A DNA stretch of 64,000 bases from Acanthococcus lagerstroemiae (taxonomy: Eukaryota > Arthropoda > Insecta > Hemiptera > Eriococcidae), in NCBI GenBank assembly GCA_031841125.1, contig CM063114.1:3286001-3350000 (forward strand), in the 5' to 3' direction. How positions within the stretch are numbered: position 1 is the first letter of the stretch; every line of letters begins with the position of its first letter. The notes below the pieces were generated by a model. The model was not told the DNA's origin and ran no database searches. It saw only the letters and a list, made by a program, of their open reading frames with translations. Below, in pieces: positions 33,718 through 45,400 of the stretch. Position numbers and translations under genes: made by a program.

Positions 33718-36700
33718 CTGGTCAGGTCAATTACAGACAACTAAAGCACTGGACAATGTTATCCCCCTCCAGAACACATTGTTGGTCACCACTTCCACTG
33801 AACAGTCCATTTCAGCGAATGTAAAAGCTCAACCTTTGTTTCGTTTTCGCAAACAATACATCAAAATTTCAGCTTCCCAACTCAATTACAATTCTTACTA
33901 TCATCGAATATAGTTTTCGGATCAATTAAAAAATAAATACATAAATGAATCAATAAACTTTGCGACCACTGCATACAGCTACACTTTCTTACTTTGTTTA
34001 CTTAAAAATTTCGAAACAATCTCGAAAATACAGATGACTTTCTCACATTTTTGGTCGGTCTACTCGCGAATAACGGCAAAATGGTTACCGGGGAATAAAT
34101 CTGCAGCATTCTACAGTTCATTTGCCGGGATGTAAAGTGGAACTTCGGTATTAATCTTTTTTACGTCGATAATTATTCTCTTTGCTACGTACCGTTGTTC
34201 GAAAGGCTACAGAAGAGAGATAATCGAACTGGTATTCGAGCCGCGGGATGTGTTCCTTACTGAAACCGGCGGAGCAAATTATAATACTTGAACTCGGCAC
34301 GCGTCTTTGCAACCCCCGTTTAATGCCAATGCCTTGAGCAACCACCAGAACGAAACTAATTAAACCATCTACCCGAGGAAAACTCAAATTAAATGAAAGC
34401 GAAAAGGGTAATGTGCAAAACTAAGAAAACGGACCTCTTATCACGTATAATTTGGATTTTATTTCATTGTATTACGACCGATTCTGCGTATTCCAGATAA
34501 ATTATCTCACAATGGAGACGTAGAGGAAAAAAAAAAGAAAGAATAACTACGGAAGCCTAAAGAACGCGAAGAACTGATACGTTAAAATTTGCAAGTATCA
34601 TAAACTTAAATTTACTCACGACCGTGAATAGCGCAGATTTAGGATACGACTGTACCATCGCACTCACTGAGAAATTACTTAGAAAGGGAGGAGGAGAAAA
34701 GAGCAACGAAGAACCAGATGAAGGGATGAGTTTGACGGGAGGGAGGCGCTTTGCTCACAACATTTTCCAAAAGCCCCCTGCCTCCCAAAAAAAAAAAGAA
34801 AATGGAAAAATATACGAGTGAAAGAATTTTAGCAGTATTTTGATATTTGTCAGCCCCCTATGAGCCCTCACTTCGGTCGACGGTCTGCGCTTAAGCCTTT
34901 GACAAATGAAAATTGAAGTTTTCAGTTACAATTACAGGTAACCAAAACTTACACCGAGCGCATCAGAAGTAGCCGAAATGAATGAAAGAATTTCGCATCA
35001 AAATTTGAGAAATTATGATAATTATTATAATTTTAAGATTAGTTTAATTTTCCATTTCGACACCCTAGAGTAAAATGGTGTTACCTACATTTTATTGAAA
35101 CTGGCAAAAAGGGAGAAGTTTTCAATCGCCTATTCACGCCTGTGTTATGAAATCGGAACGTCATTGGGATTTAAACTCAAGAGTTTCAAGTGTTGGCAGC
35201 CCTGTATATGTATGAGAGATTACGTATGATTCACCGTAAGCGTGTAGCAAACTTCAACTATCACTAAGTCGATTAGAAATCCACTTTCAAAGAAAATTTG
35301 TCCTAAATTTAACTGCATCATCACCAAAAAATTGAATTATAATCAGTTCTACTGGTAGAATAAGTTTTACTCGTTTTTTTTCCCTCCTGAAGATAGTAGT
35401 TTTTCTATTTGAAAGTACACATGATCACTCACTCATTTTCACTCGCTAACACTCGAGCAGCTAATTTTGCAACGCACTCTAGTGCAGGTTTAAATCCCAA
35501 TGCTTACGTAAAGTTGATATTTTCCCAACATCAACATGCAGTGTTGCACATAATCGAGCGTGAGATTTCCTTCCCAATGATACCAATAACTCATTCCCCC
35601 CCCCCAAACTGTAGATAACACTCTATTTTGCTCTAAGGTGTCGATATTACACATAATTTTGTCAATTGCAGATCAATCTCCAAGAACATCTTATCTTACC
35701 AAAGGATCCCCATCTTTTTGAAAATCGGTACTCAGCTAGATTTAAAGAAACATGGTACATGCAGACGCGTCTCCGACTTTTCAAAATGTTTTCATGAACC
35801 GCGTCCAAATGAGTCTCAACAACCACATAGAAGTCAGACTTTCTGGGAAGTCTTACGAGAGTCTGAATGAGTCTGAAAAGTCAAAGTGAACCCAGAAGGG
35901 CTTGAACAACAATCCGCTGAAATAATATTATGATTTAAAAAAATTTTAATTTCCACAGAACATTCAACATTTAAAAAATTTTTCTGCATACTGAAATTTG
36001 AATTTCTATTGCTTCTTTCAAGATAGCGTCGCCAAAAATTTCATCCACCTCAGTTAGAATGCGATTTGATATGAGATCACAAGCTTCTACATCAATGATA
36101 CACCAGCTAATTGACACGTCCCTTTGAGATAACGACCGCATAAACGGGTAAAAGAAAGACAATACGCCCGCCGTATAATCTCATTAGATACGCGTTCGAA
36201 TTAAAAAATACATTTTTATCGATTGCATCGCGCGATAGGACAAATACCGCGGTTAATTTTCGAACCCAACGTGACAAATCTGGTTAGTCTCAAATGTATT
36301 TAAGTCAGAGGAAAAAAGCCCGATTCCCGCGAGGTTTCAGCATTTTGTATAACAATAAGGTTCTCGTCCCCAGCTTAACTAACCCTAGTATTTAAAGCCA
36401 CCGACAGTTATCATTTCAACTGAAGTCGATTCGTCAAGATAATCCGTTTATGAAATTCTGCCGAACTTCTCCTAAACTTAATTTGCTCGAAGTGACTTAC
36501 TTGGGAGAATATTTTAACAGTGTAGTAAACGTGCTGCCGCTGTGTACTTCGTTACCCAAGACCATTTTTACGATGACATCGGCGTCGGTAGACCAGCTGT
36601 AATTCCAAGTATATTATATTAATACAACTTCAACTAGACATTTTTCGTTTTAAACGGAAGAAAGAACGGATGAAAAAGAAGAAAAAAAAAACATAATTAT

Positions 36701-36904
36701 GAAAAACGTCCGGATACATTCTTTAGGCAAAAGATGCAGATTATAACTGAGTCATGATAACGCAACTGTAACCAGGAAAAGCAACAAACATCCAAAAGAA
36801 GGTAGGTATTCCACTAGATATAACCATATAAAATAACCCTGATTATATAAACTATACCCGGATGATTACAGTTATCCAGGATCATGATACAAAACTTATG
36901 GATA
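33718..36904. other. Gene-free stretch with two CpG-richer islands
   Basis: No gene is recognised. Segments at about 34040-34400 and 36150-36600 are CpG-richer than their surroundings. Minus-strand frames at 34151-34387 (78 codons) and 35971-36162 (63 codons) resemble no family. The degenerate AGTC repeat recurs at about 35800-35890. A run of ten C lies at 35596-35605. Confidence 0.45.
35277..35502 (-). repeat. Dispersed repeat, copy B (inverted partner at 5.3 kb)
   Basis: These 226 bp are the reverse complement of 5291-5511 with scattered differences. They include GATGATGCAGTTAAATTTA and TGATCACTCA(C/T)TCATTTTC on their respective strands. The element is unnamed. Confidence 0.75.
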
Positions 36905-39120
36905 AAACTAACCTATAACACCATTGAATAACGGTCATTGGACTTAATTTACAATTATTAATAAGTTTTTAACTGTTAAATATTAACCATTAATAGTTAT
37001 TTCAGTATTCAAAATAACACAATGATATGATTAATGATAGTTGAATAATAATTAGAAATAGTACTTATACATACCACATAACCATCATTTAATGGTTAAA
37101 ATGTTAATTTCATGGTTCCATCTTTTGTGTAGCTATTATGTTGATGGTTTTGGATATCCATTATACATAGTAGTAAGATTAGTGTTGCAGAATGTTACAA
37201 GTTACTAAATACATTACAAAAATACTTTGGATGTAGGTAATACGTACATGTTACAGTTGCGTTATCACAGTTCACACGTTCACAGCTGTTATCTGACCAA
37301 TAATCAATGATTCAATATCTATAACTGAATTTGTAGTTGAACCAAATAATCTCAGACTCTCCAAAATCGCACGTTATTCATACCTATTAAAGTATTGTAC
37401 TTCAATATGTACTTTAATCAACAAGTAAAATACTTATTTACTGGATAAATAAAAATCTAGATAATTTATTTTTCAAAGTGGAATTGCTTAACTTTAAGAA
37501 ATCTAGTAACAATACCTAGGAATATTTTCGTATCTCTTAGAGCAAAAAATAACCATCAATATGAAACCTATCTTTGCTCTTTTCTTTTTTTATTGCTTTA
37601 TGGTTCATTGTTACTGGCGATCTGTGTTCACAATTATGCTTCAAAACTTCATTTTAACGCTTTTAAAAAGAAAATAAATTCGTACTTCCCAGATAGATGG
37701 TGCCTTCATCCCTTTTGAAAGGAAGGAAGGTTCCACCTGTCTGGCACACTCAAGGAAATGATTCTTACCAATGTTAGGATACATGGAGAAACGCGTATTT
37801 TTATTTCGTTATTAATGCGTCCAAAACTCATTTTCCAGGCGAATCCAAACAAAAATCGGTAGCTTATCGACGTCGAAGTAAAACGCAGGACCAGTTTTTT
37901 CAAAAACATTTGATCGAGAGCCGTTTGAAAATCACATTTTTACATTTTAGAATGCTTTAGCATTTCAGTAATCCAAATGTTGATAAGATTGCAAAAAACA
38001 TCCACCAGATGTCAGCTACTTAGCTGTTGAATCTTGGGAAGTCCGAATTGAAGTTTGAATGTTAAACACAGAGATGGAACAAAATTATTCCTATAACGCT
38101 TTATGTAATTTTAGATACGTAAACATTTTTTAAATTTCAAGTTCTGCGGTTCCTAGAAAAATTTTAAAAGTGCATGTTTTCAATTCAATGACTAACTTTT
38201 TTGACGTTTATGTTATTGATAAAACTTTAGGTAAAGGTTGAAACTATAAAATTAACAGCTGGTATCACACATAACGGTTATTGTCTTCATTTTTGTAGTT
38301 ATTCACCAGTTTTTAACAGTAGTAAACAGCAATTTAATTATTCAAGATGACACAATGTTGGTTACTAACAGCTGAATAATGATAGCAGATACTGCCTATA
38401 AATATCAAATAACCGTCATTTAATGGTTATTTTTCACAGTTTTTAACTGTTCGTTTCATATTCTTAACTGTTATTTTTTCCGTCGACCATTTGGGTATCA
38501 GTTACCCTAGTTATAGCAGAAAATACTTCGGGTGTCGGTTATGTAAATGTCAGTTATTTCAGTTCATAGATTCGTTATTTCTAACATAACACAACCTCAT
38601 TCTAAGTTGAATTGTATGTTCTATAACTCTTCAAAATCACATTTTTCACATCAAAATGCTGTACTTCAATCGCTCAGTAAAATACTAAATGCACTCGATA
38701 ATTAATAATCCAGGTAAATTAATCTTCTAAACGGAAAAGACACGGTAAACTTCACTTTGATTTTGTTCTCCCAAACAATGAAAAGAAATCCAAGGAGATT
38801 AAAAACAAATTTGTTATTCCCAATGCAAGAAGTGATCATCATTAAAGGAGCTTTCTTTCCCATCCTTCCTGGCTTATCAACCTTAGATTTAGCATTATTA
38901 GTGATCTGTATCAACATTTATCTTCTAAAACTTCAATTCAATGCTTCAAAGAAAAAAATAATAATTTATTGAAAGTTAACATAAAATATTTATAACAACT
39001 TATATATTATTAGATAAGAAATTTCTAAATTTGATGTCCTGCAGTCCCTGCTGAAATTTTATGTACATGCTTTCGATTCAATTACCAACTTTTCAGGTTG
39101 ATATAAATCGTTGATGATGA
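36905..39120. repeat. Old diverged tandem duplication, AT-rich
   Basis: Sequence from about 36905 to 38240 is repeated in the same order, much diverged, from about 38266 to 39120. Matching landmarks are GTTTTTAACTG, CATTTAATGGTTA, GGTTATGTAAATGTCAG versus its earlier counterpart, CTTCAAAATCAC versus CTCCAAAATCGC, GTAAAATACT, and TCAATT(C)ACTAAC blocks near the ends. Many TTAACCAT/ATGGTTAA-like units give it an internal low-complexity texture. No coding frame is supported. Confidence 0.6.
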
Positions 39121-40300
39121 CCTACAAATTTAACACAAAAATTAATGTTTCTAAATAGAAACGTCTCAGAATCAGAACTTCATCACTAGTCGCAGCAGGT
39201 AAAATTACAATTTAAAAAGCTATTTAAATTATGAATTCATCATTTGATTGAACAGTATTTGAGAAAAGATCTACATTACACTTAAGCAGGTTTGTTTGTT
39301 TATAATGCAAGATACATATATTCGGTGAATTATTTCCTATCATTCCAAGAAAGAGGACAACGATTTTAGAGCGACATGTTTTGGAGAACAGAATTTCCAG
39401 TTCACAAAGAATAATGTATAATGAACTATACTAAGTTTTTCAGAATTTAAAATCGAACATCGATACAAGAATAACCTCAATTATCAACTCACGTTGTTGT
39501 CGATACGCATACTTATCTGATATAAGCATCGAGTAAAATAATAATGAGCAAACTAACCTGTCTTTTAATTATGTCAACATTCTTTCTTCCATCGTTAAAA
39601 TAAAATTCTACTAGTATCGGATCCCTTAACATTTTATTTTCCCGGAATCTGCTCTTTATTCTTCGGAGGGCGTACATTCTGCAAATTGAAGAAAATGATG
39701 AATGATTAATAAAACGGTAAAAATGTCACAAAATATGGAGGAATATCCGCATTTTCATGCCGAATTTGTCGACTACCGAGTTGTATATCACTGGCAGACT
39801 AAAGTAACAAACCTGAAATTGTATGACGGAAATTTACCGGCTTCTCTGAGCAGTGTTTTGTACAGTTGTAATACATCTAGTTTCGAAATAATCATGTCAA
39901 TAACGTTCCTCTGCAATTCAGGGTTTCAAAATTAAAGATTATAAATCGTGGAAATTTATAACAGATTAAACAAAATGGACCGGGTTACCACATGCTCTGT
40001 TTACATGCTTAGCAGCTTTAGCTTGGATACTGATAACTGGTAAGTGGTGATCTGATAAGTGATAACTGCTTTATATGCTATTTTTGTTTGAGGCGGTCAA
40101 CGAAAAAAGTCCGCAAGTCGTCACAAAAGCTCATAATATAAGAACCTTTTTTACAGCCAAAGATCTTTTCTGAAATTCTGATAATTTGAAAAAAATGATC
40201 CTCAAAACTGAAAGTTTGAATTTTTTGAAATTGAAAACATTCTATGCAATCATCCAGGATTAGAATATGTCTATGAAAAGTGTCTTTCCCTTGTTACCTG
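39121..40300. promoter_or_regulatory. Upstream region of COX6C with GATAA cluster
   Basis: No gene was found between the AT-rich duplication and COX6C. At 40032-40066, three GATAA motifs (GATAAC, GATAAG, GATAAC) lie within 35 bp, preceded by TG in two cases. Equivalent clusters, in complement, lie upstream of HEATR6 and ALYREF. They are likely promoter-proximal sites for a GATA-type or other shared factor; that is inferred. Confidence 0.35.
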
Positions 40301-40691
40301 CTACGATGTTATCGTTGGTGGTGTTCTATGTTCTATCAGATGTCAGTAGTTTTGTAGGTTATTTTCGCCAAACTTTTCGAATTTAAGTACAGTTTCATCG
40401 TTTAATTGTTGTATTAGTTATTAGTGATCCTCGGTGTATCTTGAAAGGTGCGTACTCAGGTTATTTTCCTTTACACCCTCTAACTTTCCGCCCAATAATT
40501 GATAATAGAAGTACATGAAGGTCATACAGCTGACACTAGTTCTTTCGAAGAGTTATGCCAGTAATAGTTATCACCAAGTGACAATTATTGCGCTTCTACT
40601 AAATTTCGTATCAAGGGTCGTCTCTAGTGGTATTATTTTCTTACTGGTTTCTGTTTCATAACGTCAGGTTTTATTCACTTGCAGAATCATC

Positions 40692-41325
40692 ATGGCAAAC
40701 GCAGTTGCGCGAATACCGAAACCAGATATGACTAACCCACAAAAGAGATATCTCTTACGTGAAGCGATCAAAGCTACTATCTACGGATTTATTGGTTCGA
40801 CGGCCTGGTATTTTTATTATGTTAAGCCGTATACTGAGGCAGAAGAACATTTCTACAAGTAACTTCCAAATTTTAATCCCCGTATCTGTGTCTACATATA
40901 TGTGAAATGTGGAAACTAGAACTGCCCTACTGTATGCAGTAGTTTTGATTGTAGAATCTGGTCTCTAGATTAAGATTTTCCAACTCTGATTGTCAGTTTA
41001 TATAATAATGTGGGTGAAAAGTTGAAGGCAATACAACTTGGCTAGGGAATACTACTTTATATTGGTAGTATGTAGTTGGATAAGAATTTCCTGAAAATTA
41101 CTTCAGCTAGTTTTCACATTCGGACGTCAGTAGTTACTGTCAACTGTTACATAATTTGCTTTCTCCCTGAATATTAGACATAATATATTTAAACCATATG
41201 ATTTTCTTTTCAGGACTTACGACCCGTACGCAGATTTTGAAAGAATGCGTAATTTAGGATTATTTCAGTGTTGTCCTCCCGATGATGTACTTGCTGAAAG
41301 AGCAAAACAGAAAAAGAAGAAATAA
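40692..41325 (+). CDS. COX6C: Cytochrome c oxidase subunit 6C
   Basis: Two coding exons, 40692-40858 and 41214-41325, join in phase (GT at 40859, TTTTCAG before 41214) to a 92-aa protein. It has a basic N-terminus (residues 1-27), one membrane helix (about 26-44, ATIYGFIGSTAWYFYYV) and a matrix/intermembrane tail with FYKTYDPYADFERMRNLGLF, the pattern that defines subunit VIc (Drosophila cyclope). It is a nuclear-encoded accessory subunit of respiratory complex IV in the mitochondrial inner membrane. The length fits the family, with a slightly longer lysine-ending tail. A non-coding first exon probably ends at 40447 (TTGAAAG|GTGCGT) and joins at 40685 (CACTTGCAG), seven bases before the ATG. 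A possible ATTAAA polyadenylation signal lies at 41512. The importin-13 gene ends tail-to-tail downstream. Confidence 0.93.
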
Positions 41326-42417
41326 TTCCGGGTATTTTGTTTTAGATGTATGTTTATATGTAGCTTATATAGAGGTTTCGAAAATTCAAACAACTTGCAA
41401 CTGTTAACCTCTTAATTTTTTCTTCAAAAAGAGAAAATTCCGCGTTCTAGTTTTACGGTTACTATAATTTACAATTGTGTCTACTTCGTATGGTAAGTCA
41501 CCAGTTATCGAATTAAACATTTTCATTCGAATATTCATAGTTTGTTTCCAGTCAAGTTCATTTTGTACTAATAACTTCGGGGCTCGTGGAACAGAATACT
41601 AAGAAAGTCATATTTAATCACTAAAAAAAGATAGGACTGATATTCAAAACGGAAAGCAGAATCAGAATATTGGGATAGGATCTAAGTAGTTTTAATTGTA
41701 AAGCGCTGTTAGTGGTAAAAAATGAGGAAAATTTGTGTTATCCGATTCGTTTCCATGAGTTGATTGAAAGTAAGACAGACTGGGACATCACAGCTTGTGT
41801 TGACCAAGTTTCGAGTGGAAATGCATCAGAGTTGACCGTAATTTATTTTGAAATAAGTTGAATCGTGACTCAGTTCAAGATCAGCTCATCTTTGAAGAGT
41901 GGATGCTCGATAACTCATCGTAAACACTTTCGCTGAGAGTCTTTGTTTTATGCGCATTGCTCCACAAATTCTTGAAATGTTGATGCATTGAAAATGAGTA
42001 TTCGAAACTATCACCGTGGGGGGGGGGGTCATTGATTCATCACAAGGTACATTTCATTTAAATTCAGATACTGTTTATTTCAAGAAAATATTCTGAACCA
42101 ACGATGAGTGTTCCGCTATGCAGGCCCTTTACGGTTTTCAAGAGACTAGAATTATTTCAGGTACTTTGTAGCCATTTAAAAAAGAGTAAGAAAAATGACT
42201 GAGGAACAGTTGTTGTATACTGCTGAGATGTATCCTTAACTGATCAATATTTCAGAACAATGAATGTTATGCAAAATATATTAGAACATAAATAATACAT
42301 ACATAATAAATAGGTTTCTGGCTCACAAGTAAATATAAGAAACACAATTCGAAAACAAGTCACATCAGAACACTTTAAGTCATTAATGATTTTGTTCCAA
42401 ACCTAATGGTGAGACGT
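41326..42417. other. Convergent 3' region of COX6C and importin-13
   Basis: No gene lies between the two stop codons. ATTAAA at 41512-41517 (plus) may end COX6C. TTTATT at 42074-42079 is AATAAA on the minus strand and may serve importin-13. A run of 11 G occurs at 42018-42028. Confidence 0.5.
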
Positions 42418-45400
42418 CTACGTACAGTCTTTGTTCAACAACCCCCGACACAGAAACGAGAATTCCTTTGTTGAATCTTGAACTCTCCGTTTATTTGCTT
42501 TCTCCCTAGAAATTGATTAAGTAATTAATAACAATCAACCATTACACAGATTTTCAATTTATTAAGTTTTCGTTCTGGATCTTACTTCAGCACCGCTTTG
42601 ATGAAGCACTTCTTAGCCGCACTGGTAGCACGAGGAGACGGAAAACCTTCTGGGGCAAGAATATCGTTCAACCACCTACTCAACCAGTCGCAGTATTTCT
42701 TACTTAACGCAACGAGCACGTCAGCAACGTGTTCCAAACAATTACGAGGTGACACTTTACCTATGATAAGACAGTCACAGACTCGTTATTACTATTAGCC
42801 TACCAATGATATTGGCAGAACATTCGCGAATCACAGATAACGTCTATCTTACCAATGGCGATCAAGATGTGATACACTAACTCGGCTCCGTGCGTTTGAA
42901 CGATGACCAACAAAGAATCTTGTTCACGACTGATGACTATAACGTTGGAGAGAAATGAGGACGCGGATTTCACAGTCGAAACTTCTTGAGCACACAAGGC
43001 GAAGCCAGCTGCGATACAGAATTACAAATTTTCAAATATATTTAGAGGCCAGAGAAAGGCATTTATTTGCACTAGGATAGGTCCACAAATGGTGCCACCA
43101 ACTGTCTGATTAAAAGGAAAGACTCGGTGGATCTTTGGACGGAGTAGGATGTTGAACTTTAGCTTTACTGTTCGGTGGACATACTCATGTAGACGTTTTG
43201 TACGAGTATAGAGAATTTTTGGCGGATATCTTGGTAGATTTTTAACTGGATACCAAACATTCTGTGTCCCCAGCGGTGTACACTTTCTAACTGGGAAGTC
43301 CATCAACTTGACTCACATCTTCATGTCTATTTAAGGCCAATGTAGAGAGTCGAAGTTCATAGTTGGGTTTCACATCAATCGGCAAAATCAACAACAAACT
43401 TGCCCTCTAATTTTTCGAAGTCGGCAAGGTTACACCAAAATAAGTTTTAATTATTTCATCAAAAATAATTCCCATTGACGTCATCTCCAGTTCTGCTGCA
43501 CCTACTACACTAGAAACCTGATTTCTTTTCTATTAACTGAAAAATACAGGTTGAGGTCCCAATCAGATAGCGAGGCAGTCACTCGATTATCAATCAACCA
43601 GCCAGTTACTCAGGTCGTCAAATGTCAGACTTGTATAGACAGACATAGCACATGTCATCGAAAGAGGAGCTGCAAAGTGCCCAGGATGCAACCCTCAATC
43701 ATTTTAGTTCTCATTAGATTTTCTGGTACGTATCTCTACAGATGTCTATCATACGTTTCGTTCTCCTGGTGGATATCCATATAGATATTTACAAGGCACT
43801 TCTTGATAGAGCAGCTTATTTAATTGGTCATTTGATGGATATCTAGACATCCTTCTAAGTGTCTAGACATTAGCTTATAACCCTGCAGACATGCACAAGA
43901 CATTTTGCTAATTAAACTATCTCGATAGAAATTCATCAGATACCGCAGCATAAAAGACACGGACCTAGGTTGTTCTAGTCATCATTATTACTTTCGTGCC
44001 CAGGAAAACAACAATGTGGACATGTGTGTGGTAGTACTGGTCTTACCGAATCGGAATAACGAAACGAGATTGATTCCCTCGGTGTGCAATAATAATTTAC
44101 AATTCTTCTTCAACACGTTTGTGCAGAACGAGTAAAAATGTTCGAACAGCGATGTATGCTCGGACACGTTTTCTGGAGTAGTGTTCTCAAACGTGCTCAA
44201 GGTTAGCTCGCATATTCTCTTCAGCATGTCACTCATAAGCTGAGCACAGGCTATATTATTGCCGAACAGTATCAGTAACTAAAAGTAAACAAAATGGCTG
44301 TTATTTGGAGGCGAGAAAAAAATCTAAGAATGGAATGTTCGAAAAAAGCTTTTACAAGATTTTGACTTCTGTACGATCAGAAATCGCGAACCATACATAC
44401 GTTACCTTTTCAAATCAAAATTATTTACATCCAGTAATTCAAGTTATATGTACGTTGGATGGACAATATAAAAATGATACCTGCTTAGCTAATTCGAGCA
44501 ACGAATGGTACGGATTATGATAGTACGTCGTGAGAACGAGATCAACGATCACAGGAAGCAGCTCGGAGCAAGATTCGCCCAAATTGCAAACAGCACATTT
44601 GATTGCATCGCACATAGCCTGAAACAATGGAAGTTATTATCCAATAACGCCCAACATAATTACGTCCTTCAACATGGGGGGGGGGGGCATGGGTACTTCG
44701 TTGGAGATTTTAGGAATATCCCTCCAATAAGCGGTGAAGTAGTTCTTTTTCGGAGTGCTTTGGAATATATTTCCGAAAACCTAAATTATACCATGTCCTT
44801 TCACATACCTGCGCGCGGGGGTACGTTCAAAAATCTACGCCAATTAGAATATAACAGACCTTTTCAGGTACGAGGTAAAATTGATATTTGGAACTGTCTG
44901 AAGAGGAGAGATAAACTAATAGAGCATAACTTGAGGCACCCAGGAATAATATCACTGTTGCTAGGAGAGAGGGTGGAAAGAAACAACCGGTGAAGATTCC
45001 AGTACGCTGAGCAGATAATCAAGGATGTCAAATGTAAGTGTTATTACGAAATGAAAGAACTCGCACAAGATAGGGAGAAATCTCTTTTTCTAATTTGCTC
45101 TCCACCCGAGTCCTGGAATCCGCCCTTTCGAGCATTACTTCAAAGATGTCGGGGAGGCTGTTAGGGCTGTCTTAACCCTCTTCCCTTCTGGCTGAAAAAC
45201 CGGCCTAGGTCGAAAATTCTGGCGAGTTGCTACGTGGGCTCGAACTCGAGACCTCCGGATTCTGAGACCAACGCGCTATCCACTCGGCCAACCAGACCTG
45301 AAGATAGGAAGAAATTGAGAGCTGCATCAAACCGGTCGTAAGATTGATAAGCTTATCATCATCAGAATTCAGGACTAAAATCTGAAACACGTGAGTTGAA

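Noticed and set aside
44505..44993. 162-codon plus-strand frame
   Set aside because: It overlaps importin-13 coding exon 13 on the opposite strand and crosses a 12-G run; no domain is recognisable.
45221..45297. Functional tRNA-Leu gene
   Set aside because: The anticodon stem pairs poorly and the long variable arm of leucine tRNAs is absent, so a SINE head is the better reading.
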